Part shown: positions 26,801 to 34,535 of the stretch, in pieces
Position numbering within the stretch: the stretch's first letter is position 1
Layout: each line of letters opens with the position of its first letter
Assembly: GCA_905215465.1 (NCBI GenBank)
Contig: CAJMPT010000006.1
Location: forward strand, 1-64,000
Source of the DNA: an uncultured bacterium
Lineage (GTDB): Bacteria; Actinomycetota; Coriobacteriia; Coriobacteriales; Atopobiaceae
Direction of reading: 5' to 3'
DNA length: 64,000 nt
The notes under the pieces: model-generated
What the model saw: the letters and a program-made list of their open reading frames with translations, nothing else
Databases searched by the model: none
What the model was told of the DNA's origin: nothing
Made by a program: the position numbers and the translations under genes

Positions 26801-27060
26801 AGGCACTCGACATCATGCGCGCCGCTTGCTCTGGCAAGTCGGAGCCCCTGGCCGAGCTGTGCCGCGCCTTCAATCGTGAGACGCGCGATGGCGAGCGCAT
26901 GGGTGCCTACAGCGAGCTTCTCGACAAGGTGGTTGCAGCCATTGGTGGCGTGCAGCAGGACAAGGGCATCGAGAGCCTCTTTAGCCTGGGCGAGGTTGGC
27001 GGCGGCACGAGCCTGGGCTTTGACGACTATGCACTCGTGAGCTTTGTGGTGCTGCGATGA
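23815..27060 (+). CDS. SNF2-type helicase with PLD-like N-terminus
   Basis: A 1081-residue superfamily 2 helicase of the type found beside type III restriction systems. Residues 1-170 are phospholipase-D-like (HGFMGSAANFTLEGL near 140-155) but without a clear HKD catalytic set. The motor has Walker A IADSVGLGKTYEAL near 275-288, DESH in VIDESHNF near 364, motif III LSATPVNNR, and the C-terminal lobe WNPVRIIQRFGRIDRLGS near 807. A GGGGGCGGGG ribosome site precedes ATG 23815. It overlaps the DUF4391 gene by 4 bp (ATGA). The likely role is DNA translocation or remodelling within the defence complex. Confidence 0.9.
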   Translation: MELLNNIGGERLGDALAASLDEGVKLSIISSYFTVFAYGELKEELARVDEVRYLFSEPTFVRRMASNKDPREFEIAKSSREHGVGGVGLELTLRNNLNQRALARECAEWVRSKAQFRSAIRSGIIQSGGTYVVENPSGVDHGFMGSAANFTLEGLGYERRPDVVMPVSHFEGATEVAGLKAIFESVWSNPALVQDVTEEVAAQVGTLYRENPPEFVYFLTLYHLFRDYLADDDNDLRPGIKLEDSVIWSKLYDFQKDAVIGAIRKLEKYKGCIIADSVGLGKTYEALAVIKYYQERNDHVLVLCPKRLRDNWTLWLQQNDDRNPLDGDRFNYRVLNHTDLTRYSGKSGDIDLEHHKWWNYELIVIDESHNFRNKGTDAERRGRYARLTEDVIKKGIRTKVLMLSATPVNNRLLDLRNQIELITEGDDAYLAQTDGIESITQVTKTAQRCFGEWSQLDDDQRTTESFASSVNADYFKLLDIFTIARSRKHIAKYYGAQNGSFPARRAPISFTTKIDSKDALPPIGELNDMIAGLTFAQYQLLSYVRTERRQKYEDRYGDTWGKDYGSQVNRTHAVVGLMRVNLLKRMESSVNSFRLTLRHVLDGCEDTLRRLRAGEKGATSYSMEGLTDGLDDDDAVEFEAGGKVRVDLRDVDAVKLVPDLEYDITVLRKLLSYAEAVTPERDEKLARLREYIIEKAQNPFNEGNRKVLVFSAFSDTTDYLFDQLAPALKEELGLECAEVAGTVNRTYSLRLRRTNFENILSHFSPISKELPEAARALGEIDVVFATDCISEGQNLQDCDCLINYDIHWNPVRIIQRFGRIDRLGSKNGEIQLVDFWPDVDLDEYIQLENRVKGRMVLLDTSATGEENVLEAKATSEMNDLKYRRQQLKQLRTEVLDLEDISSGISITDLAFDDFRVELQRYSGEYPGVLEAAPMGLHAIAAIPDELRGELAPGVVFCLEQTDRGRDPKDTNPMHPYYVVYVSRDGKVQTRHTQPKKALDIMRAACSGKSEPLAELCRAFNRETRDGERMGAYSELLDKVVAAIGGVQQDKGIESLFSLGEVGGGTSLGFDDYALVSFVVLR

Positions 27061-27827
27061 GCGGGCTCAACTGGAAGGGAGTCTTCTGCCTGCCGAACGA
27101 GGCGCTGGCAGGGGAGCGCCGCATCCCCAAGACGGTCATGGTGCGCCAGGCATCGCTTACCAAGACCGAGCAGAAGGTGCTCGACAAGGTTGCCGTCATC
27201 AGGCACTTTGCGACGGTGCAGAAGTCGACGACACACATTTTGCCTGTTGTGGATGAGGCGCGAGACATTCAAAGCATCGTCTTCCTTGTGTGCGAGATGG
27301 CCGGCTCGTCAGCCTATGCCGAGGTGGCGGGGCTCATTCACAAATGCCTCCCTAATCCCACGGTCCTGCTCCTCGAGGGGGAGGACGAGGCCTGCATCTC
27401 CGTTGCCATTACGCGCAAGAGTTTGGCAGAGAGGGGCGCCGTCGTCGTTGACGAGGTCCAGGCAACGGGTGCGTTTGAGTCCAACGGCCCCTTTGTCGAG
27501 CCCCTTCTTTCCTCGCTTACTTTCGACTGCCTGCCGCAGAGCAATCTGCTCGCCTACGTGAGCGCGCTTGCGTGGAACGTGCGGATGTTTCGCACAGCGG
27601 GATCGCTCGGGTTTTATCCGCAATGCGGCGAGGCGAACCGAGGACGGCTCGAGAGCCTGTTATCGAGGTGGGATGAGCTTGAAGCAAAAGCATCTGAGTT
27701 GAGAAAACGTCGGCGAAACCCTGATTTGAGCCTCAATGAGTCGGCGAAGTTGCGAATGGAGCTAAAGCGCCTCGAGAAGGAATTGGCCCAGGTGGGCAGC
27801 GAGATACGGGAGATCTGCTATGAGTGA
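27057..27827 (+). CDS. DUF4391-type protein
   Basis: A 256-residue protein with the architecture of DUF4391 proteins, which commonly lie between a SNF2 helicase and a type III methyltransferase. The N-terminal part (WKGVFCLPNEALAGERRIPK) and the central LALAWN-like segment AYVSALAWNVRMFRTAG are recognisable; the last 60 residues form a charged coiled coil (LRKRRRNPDLSLNESAKLRMELKRLEKE region). The biochemical activity is unknown. It overlaps the helicase by 4 bp and mod by 8 bp, so stoichiometric expression with them is likely and it may bridge them physically. Confidence 0.82.
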   Translation: MSGLNWKGVFCLPNEALAGERRIPKTVMVRQASLTKTEQKVLDKVAVIRHFATVQKSTTHILPVVDEARDIQSIVFLVCEMAGSSAYAEVAGLIHKCLPNPTVLLLEGEDEACISVAITRKSLAERGAVVVDEVQATGAFESNGPFVEPLLSSLTFDCLPQSNLLAYVSALAWNVRMFRTAGSLGFYPQCGEANRGRLESLLSRWDELEAKASELRKRRRNPDLSLNESAKLRMELKRLEKELAQVGSEIREICYE

Positions 27828-29727
27828 GATTGGGAAGATGGACCTGACGTCCGAGAACGTCGTTGATGATAGGTTGGCCAAGCTCAAGGAGCTGATGCCC
27901 GAGGTCTTCTCAGAGAGCGGCATAGACTTCGACAAGCTGAGGCTGGAACTTGGCGACGAGGTCGACGAGGGCCAGGAGCGCTATGCCTTTACCTGGCCGG
28001 GCAAGATGGATGCCATTCGTCAGTCCCAGACCGTGAGCGAGGCAACGCTTCGTCCCTGCGTGGAGAAGAGCCGTGGTCGCGATGGCGAGGACGGCAGCTT
28101 TGACTCTGACAACATCTACATCGAGGGCGACAACCTCGAGGTCCTGAAGCTTTTGCAGCGTGGCTACCACGGCAAGGTGAAGATGATCTATATCGACCCG
28201 CCGTACAACACGCTAAAAGATTTTATCTACAAAGACTCATTTGGAAGTCCAATTGATAACTATCGAGCGCAGGCAAAGCTTGTAGGTCAATCGAACGCCG
28301 ACGTTAATGGACGCTTTCACTCGAACTGGTGCTCGATGATTTACCCGAGGCTGCGTTTGGCTCGTGAGCTGCTAACAAATAACGGGGCTATCTTTATTAG
28401 CATCGGCGAAGAAGAAGTATCAACGCTCAAAGCAATATGTAACGAAATCTTCGGCGAGCATAACTTCGTTGGCAATGTTGTTTGGCAATCGCGGACATCA
28501 ATTTCCAATGACGATGAGATTTCCTCAAATCACAATCACACGCTTATCTATTCGAAGAATCGAGAGCAACTTGACTTTGGGGGCGACGAGATTGATGGAG
28601 GTGAATACTCGAATCCAGACAACGACCCGCGAGGACCATGGAAGTGTGTACCTATTGATGCAAACCATGCAGGTGGAGATACGCAATTCCCAATCCGAAA
28701 TCCTAATAATGGGATTGATTATTATCCTCCCAACGGAAGGAGCTGGGCATACAACCGTGATACCGTAGCGCAGTTAATAGCTGACGGACGAATCGCGTTT
28801 GGAACAACTGGCAATTCCGCTCCGAAAAGAAAATTGTATCTGAAAGAACGCATAGCAAAGGGAGACACGAAAACGCCCAGTTCTCTCCTGCTCGACGCTG
28901 GAACAACTAAAAATGGCACCGAGGAGATTATGGCGCTATTGGGCGATAAAGTATTTGATTTCCCAAAACCAACTGCTCTAATTGAACGTTTGTTGCGCTA
29001 TGGGATGTTAAGCGGGAATGGTATATTTCTAGACTTCTTTTCTGGGTCGGCCTCAAGTGCTCATGCGGTGTTGACTGAGAACAGTGAGGATGCTGGAAAC
29101 AGAACATTCATTAGCGTCCAACTGGACGAAGACCTAGATAAAGCTCTCGAGGCCGCCTCTATCGACGCGAGAAAAACCGCTGAGCGTGCGATAAGGTTTT
29201 TGGATTCAATCGATAGACCTCATCTCTTGACTGAAATCGGCGAAGAGCGCATCCGTCGTGCTGGCGACAAGATAAAGTCCGAAATCGAAGAGTCCAATCG
29301 TCAGCCCAAGCTTGGCGAGGAGCCCAAGAAGCTGCCTGACATCGGCTTCCGTGTCTTCACGCTTGATGACTCGGGCATTCAGAAGCCCAGGCCCGGCGAG
29401 CTTATCCCTGACGTGGTCAAGCCAGACCGCTCTGACATTGACATCGTCTTTGAGATGATGCTCAAGTGGGGCCTCGAGCTCACGCTTCCCGTCGAGCGAG
29501 AGGAGGCCGCCGGCTACCCAATCTACTCCGTTGCCTGCGGCGAGCTCGTCTGCTGCCTGGCCCCTGGTCTCACCAACGAGGCTCTTGAGGCAATCGCGGA
29601 CATGGAGCCCCGTCGCGTCCTCATGCGTGACTCCGTCCTCACCGACACGCTCAAGCTCAACGCCGTCCAGATCTTCAAGCGCGTTGGCGAGAGGACGGGT
29701 CGCGAGGTCGAGCTGAGGACGGTGTAG
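27820..29727 (+). CDS. mod: Type III DNA methyltransferase (Mod)
   Basis: A 635-residue beta-class amino-methyltransferase that methylates adenine in the recognition site and specifies the target for the whole type III system. Motif IV DPPYN is at 126-130; the SAM-binding motif I FLDFFSGSASSAHA is near 402-415, the beta order. The target recognition region lies between. Codons from about 28210 to 29290 are strikingly AT-rich, while both ends are GC-rich, implying that the central catalytic/recognition block was exchanged by recombination. It overlaps the DUF4391 gene by 8 bp; res begins 2 bp after its stop. Confidence 0.95.
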   Translation: MSEIGKMDLTSENVVDDRLAKLKELMPEVFSESGIDFDKLRLELGDEVDEGQERYAFTWPGKMDAIRQSQTVSEATLRPCVEKSRGRDGEDGSFDSDNIYIEGDNLEVLKLLQRGYHGKVKMIYIDPPYNTLKDFIYKDSFGSPIDNYRAQAKLVGQSNADVNGRFHSNWCSMIYPRLRLARELLTNNGAIFISIGEEEVSTLKAICNEIFGEHNFVGNVVWQSRTSISNDDEISSNHNHTLIYSKNREQLDFGGDEIDGGEYSNPDNDPRGPWKCVPIDANHAGGDTQFPIRNPNNGIDYYPPNGRSWAYNRDTVAQLIADGRIAFGTTGNSAPKRKLYLKERIAKGDTKTPSSLLLDAGTTKNGTEEIMALLGDKVFDFPKPTALIERLLRYGMLSGNGIFLDFFSGSASSAHAVLTENSEDAGNRTFISVQLDEDLDKALEAASIDARKTAERAIRFLDSIDRPHLLTEIGEERIRRAGDKIKSEIEESNRQPKLGEEPKKLPDIGFRVFTLDDSGIQKPRPGELIPDVVKPDRSDIDIVFEMMLKWGLELTLPVEREEAAGYPIYSVACGELVCCLAPGLTNEALEAIADMEPRRVLMRDSVLTDTLKLNAVQIFKRVGERTGREVELRTV

Positions 29728-29729
29728 TC

Positions 29730-32700
29730 ATGGCGCTTGAGCTCAAGTACTCATCCAATCAGCAGCACCAGGTCGAGGCCGTGGAGAGCGTCTGCGACCT
29801 CTTCCGGGGCCAGGAGTTCATGGAATCCCGCTTCACGGCGGCGACGGGCAAAAGGGGCTCGCTCTTTGAGGGGCAGGGCCTCCAAGTGGGCCACGCCAAC
29901 GGCCTGCGTCTCTCCGTCACCCAGCTGGAACGCAACCTCCATGCCGTCCAGGAGGGTCAGAACCTCCCGCCTTCCAGCGTTGCCACACAAGGGCGCCTGC
30001 GCGACTTCACCGTAGAGATGGAGACGGGCACTGGCAAGACCTATGTCTACATCCGCACCATCTACGAGCTCAATCGTCGCTACGGCCTCACCAAGTTCAT
30101 CATCGTGGTGCCGTCGGTGGCAATTCGCGAGGGCGTCAAGAAGAGCTTTCAGAGCATGAGGGAGCACTTCGGCGTGCTCTACGACAATACGCCGCTGGAG
30201 TACTTCGTCTACGACTCCTCAGACATGAGTCCGGTGGGCACGTTTGCCACGTCATCCTCCATTCAGGTGATGATCATCAACATCGCCCGCTTCAACAAGG
30301 GCTATCAGGAGGACGGCTCCGCAGACGAGGGCAACCTCTTCCATCGTCCGAGCGAGCGTCTCATCGGCGGCCAGAGCCCGCGTGAGCTCGTGTCCTCCTG
30401 CAACCCCGTCGTCATCATCGACGAGCCTCAGAGCGTGGACAACACCGCCAAGGCAAAGGCAGCCATCCGCAGCCTGAACCCGCTCTTCGTGTTGCGCTAC
30501 TCCGCCACGCACAAGGAGGAGTACAACAAGGTCTTCCGGCTCACGCCCGTCGATGCCTTCCAGCGTGGCCTGGTCAAGGGCATCTGCGTCGACTCGGTCC
30601 GCTCGCAGGACGACCTCAATGGCGTCTACGTGCGCCTGGAATCCGTGAAGGCAAATCCCTTCTCGGCAAAGCTGTTCATTGACGCTAGGGGAGCGGACGG
30701 CTCGCAGAAGCGCAAGAAGGTCACGGTCAAGACGGGCGACGACCTCTATGCCAAGAGCGGAGAGAACTCCGACTACGAGGCGGGCTGGGTCCTCAACAAC
30801 ATCTCTGCCGCCGAGGGTGCGGAGTGGGTGGAGTTCCAGAACGGCACGGTCCTTGCCGTGGGGGAGGCCGTGGGCGACGTCTCTGCCGATGCCGTCAAGC
30901 GAGCCCAGATTCGGCGGACCATCGAAGACCATCTGCAGCGCCAGCTTGAGCTGTACCACCGAGGCATCAAGGTCTTGAGCCTCTTCTTCGTAGACAAGGT
31001 CGAGAAGTACCGCCTGTATGACCCGGTCAGAAACGGCGAGTACGCGCAGGTCTTCGAGGAGGAATACGAGGCTGCCGTGACCTCTCCCAAGTGGCGGAAG
31101 CGCTATGAGGAAGCGGGTGTGCCTCTAGACACCGATGCCGCTGCGGTGCACTCCGGGTACTTCTCGCAAGACGGAAAGGGACATCTCAAGAACTCCTCTG
31201 CCTCCGCGTCCTCCAAGGCGGACATCTCGACGTTCGAGACCATCATGCGCGAGAAGGAGACGCTGCTCTCCTTCCCGTCGGCCCAGGATTCCGATGAGGA
31301 GCGAGCCAAGAAACGCATCCAGTTCATCTGGAGCCACTCCGCGCTCAAGGAGGGGTGGGACAACCCCAACGTCTTCCAGATCTGCACACTGGTGGAGACC
31401 AAGGACACCATGACCAAGCGCCAGAAGATCGGTCGCGGTCTGCGCCTGTGCGTCGACCAGAACGGCGAGCGCTGCCAGGACGAGGACGTCAATGTCCTTA
31501 CGGTTGTCGCAAACGAGAGCTATGACGAGTTCGCCAAGGGACTGCAGAGCGAGTTCGAGAAGGATGGCATCCGCTTCGGCGTACTGAGCTCGGAGTCCTT
31601 CGCAAACGTAATCGTTGAGCATGAGGGCGGCCAAGAGGAACGCTTGGGCTACGAGGGGTCCGCGAGGGTCTTCTCGACGTTCAAGTCTGCCGGTCTTGTG
31701 AATGAGAAGGGTGCGGTTACGCCCGAACTCAAGGCGGCGGCCGAGCGCTTCGACGTGCCGATGCCCGAGGGGCTTGAGGCTGCGGCGCCCGCCGTCGCGG
31801 CCATCATCCTTCGCAAGGCTCAGAAGCTGCAGATCAAGGACAAGTCCCGTGAGGTAGAGGTGAGAATCTCCAAGGACGTCTCGGAGAACCCGGCCTTTCG
31901 GGAGCTCTGGGAGCACATACGCAAGCGCACGCGCTTTGAGGTTGACGTGGACTCCTCGATGCTCGTTGAAATGGCCTGTGACGAGATCTCTCGCATGCCT
32001 GAGGTCAAGGCGCCCGAGGTCATCTCAACGAGGGCTGGGGTTACCGTGGGTGACGCCGGGGTGGGCGCTGAGGCGGAGTCCTCATCGATAGTGAGGGTGG
32101 CGGGCTCTCGCGAGTATGACCTGCCCGACCCAATAGCCGAGCTGCAGGATGCCGTCGGCCTCACGCGAGCCACGCTCAAACGAGTTCTGGAGGAGTGCGG
32201 TCGCTTCGAGGAGTTCCCGCGCAATCCCGCGTTGTTCCTCTCGCAGGTTGCGGCCAAGATCAACGTTGCGAAGGCCCGCGTGGTTGCCAAGGGTATCAAG
32301 TACACAAAGCTCCCCTCGGAGGAGTGGTACAAGATGGAAGACCTTGAACCCGGAGACCTCAAGGCCTACCTAGGGCAGAATGCCTGGGAGCCCAAGCACA
32401 ACAAGAGCCTCTACAACTACGTGGTCTATGACTCCTCTTCTGTGGAGAAGCCCTTTGCGGTGCAGCTTGACCAGGCCGAGGAGGTCAAGGTCTTCGCCAA
32501 GCTGCCAGCAAGCTTCAAGATCGATACGCCCTTGGGCGCCTACAACCCTGACTGGGCCTACGTCAGAGAGGTGGAGGGCGAGAAGCGCGTCTACTTTGTC
32601 GCGGAAACCAAGGGTGGCGGCAACAACGACATCCATGTGCGCGACGCGGAGAGGAACAAGATTATCTGCGCTCGGAAGCACTTTGGTGCGCTTGGCTACG

Positions 32701-32741
32701 GCGACCTCAAGTATGAGGTGGTGACGACGCTCAAGAGGTAG
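29730..32741 (+). CDS. res: Type III restriction endonuclease subunit (Res)
   Basis: A 1003-residue ATP-dependent restriction subunit. Walker A METGTGKTYVY is at 97-107, the Walker B DEPQ at 231-234, and SATHKEEYNKVF follows as motif III. The helicase C-terminal lobe includes LKEGWDNPNVFQI and KRQKIGRGLRL. The C-terminal PD-(D/E)XK nuclease is visible as NPDWAYV followed by VYFVAETKGGG near residues 935-965. With Mod it cuts DNA carrying two unmethylated sites. It starts 2 bp after mod. GC-rich throughout, unlike the middle of mod. Confidence 0.95.
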   Translation: MALELKYSSNQQHQVEAVESVCDLFRGQEFMESRFTAATGKRGSLFEGQGLQVGHANGLRLSVTQLERNLHAVQEGQNLPPSSVATQGRLRDFTVEMETGTGKTYVYIRTIYELNRRYGLTKFIIVVPSVAIREGVKKSFQSMREHFGVLYDNTPLEYFVYDSSDMSPVGTFATSSSIQVMIINIARFNKGYQEDGSADEGNLFHRPSERLIGGQSPRELVSSCNPVVIIDEPQSVDNTAKAKAAIRSLNPLFVLRYSATHKEEYNKVFRLTPVDAFQRGLVKGICVDSVRSQDDLNGVYVRLESVKANPFSAKLFIDARGADGSQKRKKVTVKTGDDLYAKSGENSDYEAGWVLNNISAAEGAEWVEFQNGTVLAVGEAVGDVSADAVKRAQIRRTIEDHLQRQLELYHRGIKVLSLFFVDKVEKYRLYDPVRNGEYAQVFEEEYEAAVTSPKWRKRYEEAGVPLDTDAAAVHSGYFSQDGKGHLKNSSASASSKADISTFETIMREKETLLSFPSAQDSDEERAKKRIQFIWSHSALKEGWDNPNVFQICTLVETKDTMTKRQKIGRGLRLCVDQNGERCQDEDVNVLTVVANESYDEFAKGLQSEFEKDGIRFGVLSSESFANVIVEHEGGQEERLGYEGSARVFSTFKSAGLVNEKGAVTPELKAAAERFDVPMPEGLEAAAPAVAAIILRKAQKLQIKDKSREVEVRISKDVSENPAFRELWEHIRKRTRFEVDVDSSMLVEMACDEISRMPEVKAPEVISTRAGVTVGDAGVGAEAESSSIVRVAGSREYDLPDPIAELQDAVGLTRATLKRVLEECGRFEEFPRNPALFLSQVAAKINVAKARVVAKGIKYTKLPSEEWYKMEDLEPGDLKAYLGQNAWEPKHNKSLYNYVVYDSSSVEKPFAVQLDQAEEVKVFAKLPASFKIDTPLGAYNPDWAYVREVEGEKRVYFVAETKGGGNNDIHVRDAERNKIICARKHFGALGYGDLKYEVVTTLKR

Positions 32742-32837
32742 GCAGGCACTTCTCGCCGGTCTATGAGCTGCGGGGAAGGCGAGCTTGCAACGGCCCGCCT
32801 TCCCCGAGTCCTCCCACCCATGCAGGACTGGATGGGG

Positions 32838-32940
32838 TAAACTCAAGGTGACAGAGGGTTTTGAGCCCTCCTGTTAACTTGGTTGGAGTGGGCGTCAGCC
32901 CAAAAGCCAGCCGTCTGGCAGGGCGGCTGGCCTCCTTTTT
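32838..32940 (+). ncRNA. Candidate antisense antitoxin RNA
   Basis: An extended -10-like TAAACT (32838-32843) would start an RNA near 32850. It opens with a small hairpin (GAGGG / CCCTC, 32854-32870) and ends at the terminator 32906-32940. It is complementary to the last third of the minus-strand small gene. This layout matches type I antitoxins that overlap the 3' part of the toxin message. No good -35 is visible, so transcription is inferred. Confidence 0.45.
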
Positions 32941-33046
32941 CTAGGGCCTTGCCCACCGCGCTATACTGCCTGGAGATCAGGATGTAGATGATGACCGCAA
33001 AGAGAGGCACGGCCGCTGCGCGAAGCAGCTCGGTAAGCTCTGCCAA
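32843..33046 (-). CDS. Small hydrophobic peptide, candidate type I toxin
   Basis: Up to 67 residues, beginning MAELTELLRAAAVPLFAVII with a single membrane helix (about 8-25) followed by a basic stretch SRQYSAVGKALEKGG. The start is TTG 33046, supported by a strong GGAGGGG site 5 nt upstream. The C-terminal third reads through a terminator-like hairpin, so the functional peptide may be only the first 40 residues. A convergent RNA with a terminator lies opposite its 3' end. Size, hydrophobicity and convergent layout resemble Fst/TxpA-like toxins next to defence genes; no close family was recognised. Confidence 0.5.
   Translation of the reverse strand: MAELTELLRAAAVPLFAVIIYILISRQYSAVGKALEKGGQPPCQTAGFWADAHSNQVNRRAQNPLSP
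32906..32940 (+). terminator. Terminator opposite the small toxin gene
   Basis: GCCAGCCG (32906-32913) pairs with CGGCTGGC (32924-32931), then CTCCTTTTT. It can also act on the minus strand, where TTTTG follows. Confidence 0.88.
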
Positions 33047-33279
33047 GGTGACCCCTCCTATCTTCCTGCTGGACTCGGAGGGCGCCGTCTGTCGCTAGAA
33101 CAATTGTACTGCAAATAGCACTTCTTTCCGTTGAGAGGGGTACAAATGTTCTTTGCGCCATGCGTCGGTTGCCCGGTCCCCGTGTCCGGCCCCGCCCTCA
33201 CCGTTCTCGTCCCGGCGCCGTCCGTACTTCTCGTCAGCGGCCCAAACGTTTCGCGTGCGTGTCGGTCCGGGCGCATTTA

Positions 33280-33308
33280 TTGACCTCGCAACAGTCCAAG
33301 CGTATCTT
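33280..33308 (+). promoter_or_regulatory. Promoter of the arginine operon
   Basis: TTGACC at 33280-33285, a 17-bp spacer and TATCTT at 33303-33308. Transcription would start near 33315, 64 nt before argC. Confidence 0.7.
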
Positions 33309-33330
33309 TACCGCATAAAATCTCAGTCGG

Positions 33331-33358
33331 ATTGCATAACCACTCATGATTATGCAAT
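33331..33358. promoter_or_regulatory. ArgR-like operator
   Basis: Perfect inverted repeat ATTGCATAA - 10 bp - TTATGCAAT, just downstream of the predicted start site. A related half-site GCATAAAAT lies at 33313-33321. The TGCATAA arms resemble ARG boxes bound by the arginine repressor ArgR, so arginine would repress the operon. The argR gene is not in the window. Confidence 0.65.
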
Positions 33359-33378
33359 AAAATGAGGGAGATATTCAG

Positions 33379-34455
33379 ATGGAGCGTGTAAGGGTCTGCG
33401 TCGTCGGCGCCACGGGCTTTGCGGGCATCGAGGTCTGCCGCCTGGTGCTTGGCCACCCCAACATGGTGCTGGTCATGGCCACCGACCGCAAGGAGGCCGG
33501 CACCCGCTTGGATGCCGTCTATCCCTCCTTTGCCGGTACCTGCGACCTGGAGCTCTCTCTGCCCGAGCCGGACGCCATAGCTCAGGCGGCCGACGTGGCC
33601 TTCCTGGCGGTGCCGCACACGGCCTCGCTGGCCCTGACGCCCGAGCTCCTCAAGCGCGGCGTCACCGTGCTCGACCTCTCCGCTGACTACCGCCTGCATG
33701 ACCCGGACGTCTACGAGCAGTGGTACAACACGCCCCACACCAGCCCGGAGCTCCTCTCCCAGACCGTCTACGGCCTGCCCGAGCTCAACCGCGAGGGCAT
33801 CCTCGCCCTGGCCGAGCGCCGCGCCGCCGGCCAGGCCGTCCTTGTCTCCGTTCCCGGCTGCTATCCCACGGCAACGGCCCTGGCCGCCACGCCTGCCCTC
33901 GCCGCGGGCCTGGCCGGCGGCGACCTGGTCATCGCCGACGCCATCTCCGGCGTCTCTGGCGCCGGCCGCAGTGCCAACGCGCGCACGCACTACTGCCACG
34001 CCAACGAGTCCGTGGAGGCCTATGGCGTGGCCAGGCACCGTCACACCCCCGAGATCGAGCAGACCCTCTCCGAGGTCGCAGGCCGCCAGATGAACGTGGT
34101 CTTCACCCCGCACCTGGCCCCGCTCACCCGCGGCCTTCTGTCCACGGTCTACCTGGAGGCCGCCGAGGGCGTCACCGCCGAGGACGTCCAGGCCGCCTAT
34201 GAGGCCCGCTTTGCCAACGAGCCGCTGGTCACGGTTCTGCCGGCCGGCACCATGCCCTCCACGAGCTCCGTCTTTGGCACCGCCCGCGCCCAGGTGGGCG
34301 TGGCCCTGGACGCCCGACGCCGACGCACCATCATTGCGTCCTGCGCCATCGACAACCTGGGCAAGGGCGCTGCCGCTCAGGCCGTCCAGAACGCCAACAT
34401 CGTGCTCGGCCTGCCCGAGCTTGCCGGCATCGACATGCCGGCCCCGCTGGTCTAG
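33379..34455 (+). CDS. argC: N-acetyl-gamma-glutamyl-phosphate reductase
   Basis: A 358-residue enzyme performing the third step of arginine synthesis, reducing N-acetylglutamyl phosphate to the semialdehyde with NADPH. The N-terminal VVGATGFAGIEVCRLV binds NADP; the catalytic cysteine is in VSVPGCYPTAT near residue 158; ISGVSGAGRSAN near 193 is typical. A GAGGGAG ribosome site precedes ATG 33379. It is first in argC-J-B-D, under the promoter and ArgR-like operator just upstream. Confidence 0.97.
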   Translation: MERVRVCVVGATGFAGIEVCRLVLGHPNMVLVMATDRKEAGTRLDAVYPSFAGTCDLELSLPEPDAIAQAADVAFLAVPHTASLALTPELLKRGVTVLDLSADYRLHDPDVYEQWYNTPHTSPELLSQTVYGLPELNREGILALAERRAAGQAVLVSVPGCYPTATALAATPALAAGLAGGDLVIADAISGVSGAGRSANARTHYCHANESVEAYGVARHRHTPEIEQTLSEVAGRQMNVVFTPHLAPLTRGLLSTVYLEAAEGVTAEDVQAAYEARFANEPLVTVLPAGTMPSTSSVFGTARAQVGVALDARRRRTIIASCAIDNLGKGAAAQAVQNANIVLGLPELAGIDMPAPLV

Positions 34456-34457
34456 CA

Positions 34458-34516
34458 GGCGAGAAGCCCCCGCGCCGCCCTGGCGGCACCGCCACCGCGC
34501 GTGCGGGCTTCTCGGC
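34458..34516. terminator. Hairpin between argC and argJ with inverted GAGAAG words
   Basis: GGCGAGAAGCCC (34458-34469) faces GGGCTTCTCGGC (34505-34516) across a GC-rich loop. No U-tract. It may attenuate or stabilise the message within the operon. Confidence 0.55.
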
Positions 34517-34535
34517 TTAGAAGATAGGACATCAC

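Larger units (their letters stand above)
33047..33378. other. Divergent spacer between toxin-like gene and argC
   Basis: A 332-bp gap. The left part is the leader of the minus-strand peptide gene, with a TACAAT (minus strand, near 33105-33110) as a possible -10. The right part holds the arg promoter and operator listed separately. No further gene was seen. Confidence 0.5.
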
